From contig SECP01000003.1 of assembly GCA_004193285.1 (NCBI GenBank), forward strand, positions 124,001 to 188,000: a stretch of 64,000 bases of DNA. Direction: 5' to 3'. The DNA is from Myxococcales bacterium (GTDB lineage Bacteria; Myxococcota_A; Polyangia; Polyangiales; Polyangiaceae). The position numbers and the translations under genes are program-made. Below the pieces are notes generated by a model. That model was given only the letters and a program-made list of their open reading frames with translations. It made no database searches and was not told where the DNA came from. Positions 36,187-43,925 of the stretch are shown here, piece after piece; positions within the stretch are counted from its first letter, which is position 1, and each line of letters begins with the position of its first letter.

Positions 36187-36869
36187 GCTTGAAGCTGGAC
36201 GCCGCGTTCAAGTACTTGGACGTTCGCTATAACGAGGGCGAACGCCCGTATACGGATTATCCGAGCCAGCTGACGGCGCACCTCGGCGAGCGCTACCTCG
36301 GCGGCCACCGCGGGGGGCGCCTGCTCGATCTGGGCTGCGGGCGCGGAGAATTCCTGCACGGGTTCGCCCAAGCCGGCTTCGATGCGGTCGGCTTCGATCG
36401 GTCGCGCCCCTCCGCGCCCCGTTTTCAAGAGCCGGTCGTGGTCGGCGACTACGAGCGCGGCGGGCTTCCGTTCGCGGACGGCGAATTCTCGGTCCTTTTC
36501 AACAAGTCCGTGTTCGAGCACGTGCGCGACATCAGCCCGCTCTTGAGCGAATGCCACCGCGTGCTCGCGCCGGGCGGTCGCCTCGTGAGCCTGGTGCCAG
36601 ATTGGACCGCGCAGTGGCGTCATTTCTTTGACGACTGGACTCACGTGCGGCCCTTCACGCTCACGGGGCTCCGCGAGTGCATCCAAAGTCACGGCTTCGA
36701 AGTCAAAGAAGCGGTCCGTTTTCGGCAATTGCCGCTGCTCTGGGAGCGCCCGTACTTGCGCCCGCTCTCGGACGCGGCCGCTCTTTTGCCGAGCGCCTTC
36801 AAACGCTCCAAGTTCGTCCGTTTCTCCAAAGAGTGGATGCTGCTGGTGGTTGCGGACCGCCTCGCCTGA
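36183..36869 (+). CDS. SAM-dependent methyltransferase, class I
   Basis: 228 residues. Rossmann SAM-binding motif I LLDLGCGRGEFLHGF, then acidic motif FDRS, and post-motif LPFADGEFSVLFNKSVFEHV with LAPGGRLVSLVPDW, a pattern typical of small-molecule or sugar methyltransferases. The GTG at 36183 overlaps the GH73 stop, so the two are translationally coupled. The place at the head of the nonulosonate-type genes suggests methylation of the sugar or of its precursor; that is an inference. The 64-bp gap to neuB is the largest inside the run. Confidence 0.78.
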   Translation: MSLKLDAAFKYLDVRYNEGERPYTDYPSQLTAHLGERYLGGHRGGRLLDLGCGRGEFLHGFAQAGFDAVGFDRSRPSAPRFQEPVVVGDYERGGLPFADGEFSVLFNKSVFEHVRDISPLLSECHRVLAPGGRLVSLVPDWTAQWRHFFDDWTHVRPFTLTGLRECIQSHGFEVKEAVRFRQLPLLWERPYLRPLSDAAALLPSAFKRSKFVRFSKEWMLLVVADRLA

Positions 36870-36933
36870 GCGAGCCGCGCCGGGACCACGAGACTGGCAA
36901 GCCGCTTGCAGTGAGTCTCACGGAGAGAAAAAA

Positions 36934-37800
36934 ATGGTCCAGGTCAAAATCGGAGACGTCGCGGTCGGTGATGGCGCCCCCTGCTACATCGTGGGCGAGA
37001 TTGGCATCAATCACAACGGGGACCTCGGTATCACCCGCCGGCTGATCGACGTCGCGGCGATAGCGGGCGCGAACGCAGTCAAGTTCCAGAAACGCACGGT
37101 GGACGTGGTGTACACCGCGGAGGAGCTGGCCAAGCCTCGCGAAAATCCGTTTGGAGCGACGAACGGCGACCTGAAGCGCGGTCTCGAGTTCGGCCGCGAC
37201 CAGTATCAAAACATCGACGCCTACTGCCGCGAGAAGAACGTGGCCTGGTTCGCTTCTTGTTGGGACGAAGCCTCGGTGGACTTCATGGAGCAGTTCGCGC
37301 CGCCGGCCTACAAGATCGCCTCCGCGAGCCTGACCGACGACAACCTGCTGCGTCATCACAAGAAGACGGGCCGCCCCATCATCATCTCAACCGGCATGAG
37401 CACCCTCGAGCAGTGTGACCACGCGGTGCAGGTCCTGGGCACGGACAACCTGATCATTTTGCACACGACCAGCGCGTACCCGGCCAAGATCCCGGACCTG
37501 AACCTGAAGATGATTCCCGCCCTCCGCGCCCGCTACGGCGTCCCGGTGGGCTACTCCGGGCACGAGGTCGGGCTCGCCGCCAGCTACGCGGCGGCGGCCC
37601 TCGGCGCCTGCATGATCGAACGACACATCACCCTGGACCGCGCGATGTGGGGCTCGGACCAGGCCGCGAGCGTCGAGCCTCAAGGCTTGATGAAGCTGAT
37701 CCGCGACGTGCGCACCATCGAGCTCTCGCTGGGGGACGGCGTGAAGCGCGTCACCGCCGACGAAGTGCCGATCATGAAGAAGCTGCGCCGCGTGGGCTGA
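36934..37800 (+). CDS. neuB: NeuB-type nonulosonic (sialic) acid synthase, no SAF domain
   Basis: TIM-barrel enzyme that condenses phosphoenolpyruvate with a mannosamine-type sugar. The 288-residue protein starts at ATG 36934, with GGAG about 9 nt upstream. Motifs: IVGEIGINHNGDL, VKFQKRTVD, KIASASLTD, PIIISTGMSTLEQ, LHTTSAYPAK, VGYSGHE and the metal/substrate site MIERHITLDR. NeuB proteins are normally 335-350 residues with a C-terminal SAF (antifreeze-like) lid that closes the partner subunit's active site. Here the frame stops straight after the barrel, so the lid is missing. It is either a lid-less family variant or needs a separate lid. Product class (Neu5Ac, legionaminic, pseudaminic or other) cannot be told. 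Confidence 0.84.
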   Translation: MVQVKIGDVAVGDGAPCYIVGEIGINHNGDLGITRRLIDVAAIAGANAVKFQKRTVDVVYTAEELAKPRENPFGATNGDLKRGLEFGRDQYQNIDAYCREKNVAWFASCWDEASVDFMEQFAPPAYKIASASLTDDNLLRHHKKTGRPIIISTGMSTLEQCDHAVQVLGTDNLIILHTTSAYPAKIPDLNLKMIPALRARYGVPVGYSGHEVGLAASYAAAALGACMIERHITLDRAMWGSDQAASVEPQGLMKLIRDVRTIELSLGDGVKRVTADEVPIMKKLRRVG

Positions 37801-37810
37801 GGAGGGCGCC

Positions 37811-38695
37811 ATGGAAAGCTCGTCGAGCCAGGTGCTGAAAGCCGCGCCGCGCGCGGAGCTGCGCGTCGGGGTGATGCAGGGGCGTCTGTCGCCGCGGCCT
37901 CCGGGCAAGCTGCAGGAGTTTCCCTGGCGCAGCTACGCGGAGGAATTTCCGAAGGCGGCGCGGCTCGGCCTGCACTCCATCGAATGGATCTTCGAAGCGC
38001 CGCGGCACGAGGAGAACCCCATCTGGACCGAGGCGGGGCGCGAGGAGATCCGCGGCCTCATCGCCGCGACGGGAGTCCGCGTGCAGTCGGTGTGCGCCGA
38101 CTACTTCATGGTGCATCGCCTCGCCGGCGAGAGCCCGGCCGCCCTGGCCCACCACCGGGACGTCTTAGCGGACCTGATCGTGGCCGCGCACTCCGTGGGC
38201 GCCGACCGCATCCTCATCCCACTACTGGAGACCTCCGCGGTGGACACTCCGGAGCTCAAGCGTGAGGTCGCCCTCAGCCTACGCAGCGCGGTGCCGATGG
38301 CCGAGCGCTATGGCGTGACCCTCGGGCTCGAAATGGAAATCCCGGGGCACGAGTACGCCAAGGTGATCGAGAGCGTGGGGAGCGCTCAGGTGCGCGCCTA
38401 CTACGACACCGGTAACTCCACTGCTCAGGGCTTGGACATCGCGCAGGACATCGAGCCGCTGCTTCCCCTGCTCCACGCCGTGCACATCAAGGACCGAGTC
38501 CGCGGCGGAGGCAGCAAGCCTCTCGGCACCGGTGATACCAATTTTCAGCACTTCTTCCCGCGCCTAATGCGAGCGGGATTCAAGGGCGACTTCGTCCTGC
38601 AGCACTACTTCGAAGCGCAACCGGAGCTCGAGGCCGAGCGGAGCCTCAGCTTCGTCGAGCAGCTGATCGACAGCGCCAAGTCGGAGGCGGCGTGA
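37811..38695 (+). CDS. Sugar phosphate isomerase/epimerase-like TIM barrel
   Basis: 294 residues. Belongs to the xylose isomerase-like / AP endonuclease 2 superfamily: RVGVMQGRLSP, AARLGLHSIEW, ERYGVTLGLEMEI, VRAYYDTGNS, and HAVHIKDRVRGG carry the usual metal-binding Glu, His and Asp positions. A ribosome-binding site GGAGGG precedes ATG 37811. In nonulosonate loci such enzymes are candidates for C2 or C3 epimerisation of the sugar precursor. The exact reaction is not known. It overlaps the dehydrogenase gene by 4 nt. Confidence 0.72.
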   Translation: MESSSSQVLKAAPRAELRVGVMQGRLSPRPPGKLQEFPWRSYAEEFPKAARLGLHSIEWIFEAPRHEENPIWTEAGREEIRGLIAATGVRVQSVCADYFMVHRLAGESPAALAHHRDVLADLIVAAHSVGADRILIPLLETSAVDTPELKREVALSLRSAVPMAERYGVTLGLEMEIPGHEYAKVIESVGSAQVRAYYDTGNSTAQGLDIAQDIEPLLPLLHAVHIKDRVRGGGSKPLGTGDTNFQHFFPRLMRAGFKGDFVLQHYFEAQPELEAERSLSFVEQLIDSAKSEAA

Positions 38696-39807
38696 GCGCC
38701 GCTCGGGAGCTGGCGGGCGCGGCTCGCCCCGTCCGAAGCTGCTTGTTCGTCGGCCTGGGCGGCATTGGGCAGCGCCACTTGCGCAACTTGCGCCACCTGC
38801 GCGGAGGCGAGGTAGAGGTGCACGCGTTTCGAGTCCGGCGCGAACGGCACGTGGTGAGCGACACGCTCCAGCTCGTGCACGGCGAGGACGTGGAGCGCAA
38901 GTACGAGGTTCAGGTCCACGACGAGCTCGACGCGGCGCTCGCCCGCAAGCCGGACGTGGTCTTCGTGACCAACCCTTCCAGCTTTCACGTGGACATCACT
39001 CGGCGTGCGCTCGCGGCCGGAGCGCACGTGCTCGTGGAAAAACCGCTGTCACACTCGCTCGAGGGCGTGGCGGAGCTGGTGGGAGACGCTCGTCTTCGAG
39101 GTTTGGTCGGCTACGTCGCTTACCAGCTGCGCTTCCATCCCGGCTTCCTGCGTGTGCAGCAGATTTTGCAGCAAGGCCTCATCGGCCGCCCTCTCTTCGC
39201 CGAGGCAACGGTGGGGGAGTACCTGCCCAGCTTCCACCCTTACGAAGATTACCGGCGCATGTACGCCTCCCGGCGCGAGCTCGGGGGCGGGGTCACGCTG
39301 TCGCAGATTCACGAGATCGACTTCCTGATGGCGCTGCTGGGGCGCCCGGAGCGGGTGTTTTCGATGGGCGGCAAGCTCTCCGCGCTGGAGGTGGACGTGG
39401 ACGATGTCTCGAGCTCACTGCTGGAGTTTCGCGGCGCGGAGGGCCGCGTGCTGCCGGTGCGGTTGCACCAAGATTTCGTGCAAAGGCCGTCGGAGCGCCG
39501 CACGGTGATCGTCGGCGAGGCCGGCAAGGTGGAGTGGAGCCTCAGCGGCAAGACTTTGCGTCGCTACGCGAGCGACGGCAGCTTGTGCGAGTCGCAAGAT
39601 CATTCGGAGCTCGCTCGCAATGCGCTGTTCGAGGCGGAGCTTTCGCACTTTTTGAGCTGTGTGGAGAGCGGCGGAGCGCCCTGCGTCTCCCTCACCGACG
39701 GCGCGCAAAGCCTCGCGGTAGCGCTCGCGATTCTGGAGTCGCAGAAGAGCGGCTCGCCGGTGAACGTCGGTGCGGTGCTGGACCGCGCCGGGCTCGGAGC
39801 CGCGTGA
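38692..39807 (+). CDS. Gfo/Idh/MocA-family NAD(P) oxidoreductase
   Basis: 371 residues starting at GTG 38692. N-terminal nucleotide-binding LFVGLGGIGQRHLRNL, then FVTNPSSFHVD, the characteristic VEKPLSHS (catalytic Lys), and a GGVTLSQIHEIDFL motif in the C-terminal alpha/beta half (His probably in the active site). Members oxidise or isomerise hydroxyls on sugars. Overlaps both neighbours, so it belongs to the sugar pathway. A Gfo/Idh member next to an SDR and a CMP-sugar synthetase recalls Campylobacter-type flagellin-sugar loci, though the details differ. Confidence 0.82.
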   Translation: MSAARELAGAARPVRSCLFVGLGGIGQRHLRNLRHLRGGEVEVHAFRVRRERHVVSDTLQLVHGEDVERKYEVQVHDELDAALARKPDVVFVTNPSSFHVDITRRALAAGAHVLVEKPLSHSLEGVAELVGDARLRGLVGYVAYQLRFHPGFLRVQQILQQGLIGRPLFAEATVGEYLPSFHPYEDYRRMYASRRELGGGVTLSQIHEIDFLMALLGRPERVFSMGGKLSALEVDVDDVSSSLLEFRGAEGRVLPVRLHQDFVQRPSERRTVIVGEAGKVEWSLSGKTLRRYASDGSLCESQDHSELARNALFEAELSHFLSCVESGGAPCVSLTDGAQSLAVALAILESQKSGSPVNVGAVLDRAGLGAA

Positions 39808-40559
39808 TGACGAAGGAAGTGCTGGCGCTCATCCCCGCGCGAGGAGGGTCCAAATCCGTACCGCGCAAGAACCTGCTGATGGTCGCGGGGCGGCCGCTCA
39901 TCGCCTACTCGATCTTGCACGCGCAAAATTGCCCTTCGATCACGCGCATCGTGGTGTCCACGGACGACGACGAGATCGCGGAGGTGGCGCGAAGGTACGG
40001 CGCCGAGGTGCCGTTCAAGCGCCCGGCCGAGGCCGCGACCGACACCGCGACGGACTTCCAAGTTTTTCAGCACGCCCTGCGCTGGCTGAAGGAGGAGCAG
40101 GGCTACTCGCCGGAGCTGGTGGTGCACCTGCGCCCCACGGGGCCGGTTCGGGAGCGAGCCCTCGTCGAGCGTGCGGTGGAGCTCATGCTGCAGACGCCGG
40201 ACGCCGACTCGCTGCGCAGCGTCGGCACCGCCGAGCAAACTCCGTACAAGATGTGGCGCATGGAGGGCGACCGCTTGAAGCCGCTACTCGAGCTGCCCGG
40301 CTACCCCGAAGCGCATTCGATGCCGCGCCAAAAGCTACCCACCGCCTACTGGCAGAACGGCTACGTGGACATCGTCCGGCCGCGCACGATCCTCGAGCTC
40401 GCGTCGATGACCGGTCGCGTCGTGTTGCCCTTCGTGGTCGAGGGCAAAATCCACGAGCTGGACTACGTGGACCAAATCCCGGCCCTCGAAGAAGCGGTCG
40501 AGTCCTGGCTCGCCGGAGGCGCCCCGGAGCGACCGGCTCAGGGGAGGCACCCGTCATGA
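39807..40559 (+). CDS. neuA: CMP-nonulosonic acid cytidylyltransferase (NeuA type)
   Basis: Transfers CMP from CTP to the acid sugar, making the donor for glycosyltransfer. 250 residues from ATG 39807 (overlaps the previous stop). Motifs: ALIPARGGSKSVPRKNL (nucleotide binding), VVSTDDDEIAEVA, and VVHLRPTGPVR, in the order of bacterial CMP-sialate synthetases. A Gln-containing segment with YWQNGYVDIVRP is also conserved. It is shorter than the sialate enzyme with added esterase but matches stand-alone NeuA/LegF/PseF. The shared context with NeuB supports the call; the sugar is unresolved. Confidence 0.86.
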   Translation: MTKEVLALIPARGGSKSVPRKNLLMVAGRPLIAYSILHAQNCPSITRIVVSTDDDEIAEVARRYGAEVPFKRPAEAATDTATDFQVFQHALRWLKEEQGYSPELVVHLRPTGPVRERALVERAVELMLQTPDADSLRSVGTAEQTPYKMWRMEGDRLKPLLELPGYPEAHSMPRQKLPTAYWQNGYVDIVRPRTILELASMTGRVVLPFVVEGKIHELDYVDQIPALEEAVESWLAGGAPERPAQGRHPS

Positions 40560-41371
40560 AAGCATTCGACCTCACGGGCCGCGTGGTGCTGATCACGGGC
40601 GGCGCGGGCCTACTCGGGGTGGAGCACGCCGCCGCGGTCGCCGAAGCGGGGGGGGTGCCGGTCATCGCCGACATCCGCGGGGCAGACGCGGAGCAGGTCG
40701 CGCGAGCCATCCAGGACCGGTACGGAGTGCAGGCGGGCGCGGTCGAGCTGGACGTCGCGTCGCGCCCGTCCTGTGAAGCCGCGCTCGCTCGTCTCCTGGC
40801 CGCTCACGGCAAGCTGGACGCGCTCGTCAACAATGCCGCTTTGAACCCAAAGGTGGAGGGCGCTGGGCTCTCCGCGACGCGCTTCGAGAACTACTCACTC
40901 GAGTCCTGGCAAAACGAGCTGGCGGTTGGCTTGACCGGCGCCTTCCTTTGCTGCCAGGTCTTCGGTTCCTACATGGCCGCACATGGGGGCGGCGTGATCG
41001 TCAACATTGCCTCGGATCTGGCGCTGATCGGGCCGGACCAACGCATTTATCGCCGCCCGGGCCTGGCTCCTGAGCAGCAGCCGGTTAAGCCCGTGACGTA
41101 CTCGGTCGTTAAGGGAGGACTGGTGACCCTCACCAAGTACCTGGCGACGTACTGGGCCGAAGCGGGCGTGCGCGTCAACGCGCTCGTCCCCGGAGGCGTG
41201 TACGCCGGGCAGCCAGGAGACTTCGTGGAGCGGCTCACCAACCTCATCCCCCTGGGCCGCATGGCTCGAAAAGACGAGTACCGGGCCGCATTGGTCTTCC
41301 TGTGCTCGGACGCATCTTCGTACATGACCGGTTCGAACCTGGTCATCGACGGCGGAAGGACCTGCTGGTGA
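40556..41371 (+). CDS. Short-chain dehydrogenase/reductase (SDR)
   Basis: 271 residues from ATG 40556, overlapping neuA by 4 nt and preceded by GGGGAGG. Classical SDR: TGGAGLLG cofactor loop, VNNAALNP, catalytic Ser in NIASDLALIG, and YxxxK in VTYSVVKGG. A short insert before the tyrosine (DQRIYRRPGLAPEQQPVK) resembles sugar-locus SDRs such as PtmA of Campylobacter. Likely carries out an oxidation or reduction in the sugar pathway. Confidence 0.82.
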   Translation: MKAFDLTGRVVLITGGAGLLGVEHAAAVAEAGGVPVIADIRGADAEQVARAIQDRYGVQAGAVELDVASRPSCEAALARLLAAHGKLDALVNNAALNPKVEGAGLSATRFENYSLESWQNELAVGLTGAFLCCQVFGSYMAAHGGGVIVNIASDLALIGPDQRIYRRPGLAPEQQPVKPVTYSVVKGGLVTLTKYLATYWAEAGVRVNALVPGGVYAGQPGDFVERLTNLIPLGRMARKDEYRAALVFLCSDASSYMTGSNLVIDGGRTCW

Positions 41372-41375
41372 TCTC

Positions 41376-42464
41376 ATGAGCTCGGACATTCTCCTCTTGG
41401 CGCTCGACGTGGACGGCGTGCTGACGGACGGCTCCGTGACCATCACTCCTTCGGGTGAAGAGTCCAAAGGCATCGCCTTTCGTGACCTGGACGCGCTCTC
41501 TCGCGCGCGGCGCGCGGGCCTGCGCATCGCGCTCGTCACCGGTGAGGAAGGTCCTCTGGTGATGGCCATCGCGGCCAAGGCCGGCGCCGAGTTCGTGCTG
41601 CCCGCCGCCAAAGACAAAGTGACCGCGCTGGAGGCGCTGTCTGCCAACGCGGCCGTGCCGCTCTCGCGCGTTTGCTTCGTGGGCGACGCGGATCGCGACG
41701 CCTTGGCCTTCCCGATGGTGGGCATCTCGCTCTGCCCGGCGGACGGCTCCCGGGCCGCGCGTCGCACCGCGACCCGCGTCCTGAGCGCCAAGGGCGGGGC
41801 CGGCGCGGTCGAGGAAGCGGTCGAGCTGCTCCTCGCCGATTCGGAGGAAGGCGACCTGCGTCCCGGCTTCGAGAACACCCTGCGTCGCATCGCCGAAGAT
41901 AGCGTTCGGGCTCACGAAAAGCTGCTCGTGGAGTCGATGCCGACATTGGCCGAGGTCGCCTCCGTGATCATGCGGGCTCTCAAGGCCGGCCGCCGCATCT
42001 ACTTTTGCGGCAACGGCGGCAGCGCCGCGGACGCGCAGCACGTCGCGGCCGAGCTGGTCGGTCGCTTCGCGCTCGAGCGCGAGCCGTTCCCGGCGCTCGC
42101 GCTCACGACCGACACGTCGATCCTCACCGCGGTCGGCAACGACTGGGACTTCAAAGAGATCTTCTCACGTCAGGTCCGCGCGCACGCTCGGCCGGGAGAC
42201 GTGGTCGTCGGCATCAGCACCAGCGGCAAAAGCGCGAACGTCGTGCGCGCGCTGGAGGTGGCGCGCGAGTGCGGCGCGTTCACGATCGGGTTTACGGGGC
42301 GCAACGGCAATGCGGTCGCCAAGGCTGCGGACCTCACCTTCAAGGCGCCGGACGCTGCCACCCCGCGCGTCCAGGAGCTGCACCTGCTCGCCTGGCACGG
42401 CATCTGCGAAGTCGTGGAGGCCGCGATGGTGTCCCGCAGCGAGCTCGAAAAGACCGGCACCTGA
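41376..42464 (+). CDS. Fusion of KdsC-like HAD phosphatase and GmhA-like SIS isomerase
   Basis: 362 residues, two enzymes in one chain. Residues about 1-155 are a KdsC-type HAD phosphatase: LALDVDGVLTDGSV, IALVTGEEG, KDKVTALEAL, VGDADRD. KdsC removes phosphate from Kdo-8-phosphate, and relatives act on other ulosonate phosphates. Residues about 165-360 are a GmhA/DiaA-like SIS isomerase: YFCGNGGSAADAQHVAAEL, LTTDTSILTAVGND, VGISTSGKSANVVRAL, and VQELHLLAWH. GmhA converts sedoheptulose-7-phosphate to glycero-manno-heptose-7-phosphate. Catalytic residues of both halves look intact. I know these two only as separate proteins, so the fusion and the pairing of the two steps is unusual. Starts 4 bp after the SDR stop. 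Confidence 0.85.
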   Translation: MSSDILLLALDVDGVLTDGSVTITPSGEESKGIAFRDLDALSRARRAGLRIALVTGEEGPLVMAIAAKAGAEFVLPAAKDKVTALEALSANAAVPLSRVCFVGDADRDALAFPMVGISLCPADGSRAARRTATRVLSAKGGAGAVEEAVELLLADSEEGDLRPGFENTLRRIAEDSVRAHEKLLVESMPTLAEVASVIMRALKAGRRIYFCGNGGSAADAQHVAAELVGRFALEREPFPALALTTDTSILTAVGNDWDFKEIFSRQVRAHARPGDVVVGISTSGKSANVVRALEVARECGAFTIGFTGRNGNAVAKAADLTFKAPDAATPRVQELHLLAWHGICEVVEAAMVSRSELEKTGT

Positions 42465-42489
42465 GGGTCCGGGCAAGCTTTCCCGTGCA

Positions 42490-42523
42490 GCGGCGGGCGT
42501 CGAGGCAACACGTCGCTCGCCGC
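42490..42523. terminator. hairpin between convergent genes
   Basis: GCGGCGGGCG and CGCTCGCCGC form a 10-bp stem with one G-U-type position and a 14-nt loop, in the 87-bp gap where the sugar operon and the sigma-54 activator gene meet. A position like this suits a two-way stop, but neither side has a T tract. Confidence 0.4.
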
Positions 42524-42551
42524 GCCCTGACCGGCGCCCGCTAGGCGCTCG

Positions 42552-43925
42552 CTACTCGGAGGCGATGCCGAGCTCGCGCAGGCGCTTGAGAAAAGTCGGG
42601 TAGGAGATGCCGAGCGCCTGCGCGGCGGCCATGCGGCGGCCCTCGTGGTGCTCCAGTACGCGCATCACGTAGGCCTGCTCCACCGCTTGCACGCTAGGGG
42701 GCGGCTGGCCCGGCTCGAGCGTGATCCGGAAGAAGGCGTGGTCATCGCTTCGGCCCGATGGCGAGCGCAAGACGAGGTCCTCCGGCGTGAGCTCCGCGCC
42801 ACCAGCGAGGATCACGGCGCGCTCGATGATGTTCCGTAGCTCGCGCACGTTGCCGGGAAACTCGTAGCTCTCCAGCTGCGTGAGCGCGGCCTTGGTGATG
42901 CCGACCACGCGCTTCTTCGTCTTCTTCGCGAATTGCTCCAAGAACGCGGCCGCGAGGGGCGCGACCTCCTCGCGGCGCTGCGAGAGCGGCGGAACCTGAA
43001 CCACGAAAACGCTGAGCCGATGGTACAGATCTTCGCGGAAGCGGCCGGAGCGAACCAGGGCCTCCACGTTCTGATTCGTAGCCGCGATCACCCGGAGCGA
43101 GACTTCGAGCTCGCGCTCGCCGCCGACGCGCCGAAAGCGCATGGAATCCAGGAATTTGAGCAACTTGGCTTGAGAGGCTTCCGGGAGCTCGCCAATCTCG
43201 TCCAAAAATAGCGTGCCGCCGTCCGCCATCTCGATCAGGCCGCGACGAGAGCCCTTGGCGTCCGTGAAGGCGCCTCGCTCGTGCCCGAACAGCTCGCTCT
43301 CCACGAGGTTACTCGGCAGCGCGGCGCAATTGACGTCGATGAAAGGCGCCTCCGCGCCCGGCCCGCCGTGAGTCATCGCGTGCAGCTGCTCGGCCGCGTA
43401 CTGCTTGCCGGAGCCGGAAGCTCCGAGCACGAACACCGGGGTGAGTGGGCTCTGGCTCACGCGCCGCAGGGTCTCCATGACCGCTCGCATTTTGGGGCTA
43501 GGGGACTCGGCGGTCCGGGCCGGTGCCCCTCGCGCCCGCGCCAGTTGATCGCGCAGGCCGCGCACCTCCAGCACTTTGCGCAGCTTCATCACCAAGTCCG
43601 TCGGCTGAACGGGCTTGGCAAGGTAGTCCACCGCGCCGGCCTGGACGGCATCCACCGCGTTTTGAATGTCCCCGTACGCGGTCACGACCACGAAGAGCGG
43701 ACCGTCCGGGCGATCTCGGCGCTCCTCGCGCAGCAGATCCATGCCGTCACCGTCGGGCAGGCGCCGGTCCAGCACGACCACGTCCGGTTGGGCTCGCGCG
43801 AGCTCAGCGCGCGCTTTGGCGAGGTTCGCGGCTTGCCGCACCTCGAAACCCTCGGAGGTGAGCGCCTCCTCCGCGAGCACGCGGAACACCCGCTCGTCAT
43901 CCACGATGAGAACGCTAGCTTTCAT
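42552..43925 (-). CDS. Sigma-54-dependent response regulator (NtrC family)
   Basis: 457 residues with the three classic domains. Receiver: [11 protein letters not shown], phospho-acceptor Asp in [13 protein letters not shown], and Lys in YLAKPVQ. AAA+ domain about residues 145-375: Walker [15 protein letters not shown] (Ser for the more usual Thr/Glu), Walker [14 protein letters not shown], and the sigma-54 contact loop GAFTDA, where GAFTGA is the reference form. C-terminal Fis-type helix-turn-helix ends [18 protein letters not shown]. It overlaps the histidine kinase gene by 4 nt, so the two form a pair. A flagellar role is possible but not shown. Confidence 0.92.
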   Translation of the reverse strand: MKASVLIVDDERVFRVLAEEALTSEGFEVRQAANLAKARAELARAQPDVVVLDRRLPDGDGMDLLREERRDRPDGPLFVVVTAYGDIQNAVDAVQAGAVDYLAKPVQPTDLVMKLRKVLEVRGLRDQLARARGAPARTAESPSPKMRAVMETLRRVSQSPLTPVFVLGASGSGKQYAAEQLHAMTHGGPGAEAPFIDVNCAALPSNLVESELFGHERGAFTDAKGSRRGLIEMADGGTLFLDEIGELPEASQAKLLKFLDSMRFRRVGGERELEVSLRVIAATNQNVEALVRSGRFREDLYHRLSVFVVQVPPLSQRREEVAPLAAAFLEQFAKKTKKRVVGITKAALTQLESYEFPGNVRELRNIIERAVILAGGAELTPEDLVLRSPSGRSDDHAFFRITLEPGQPPPSVQAVEQAYVMRVLEHHEGRRMAAAQALGISYPTFLKRLRELGIASE

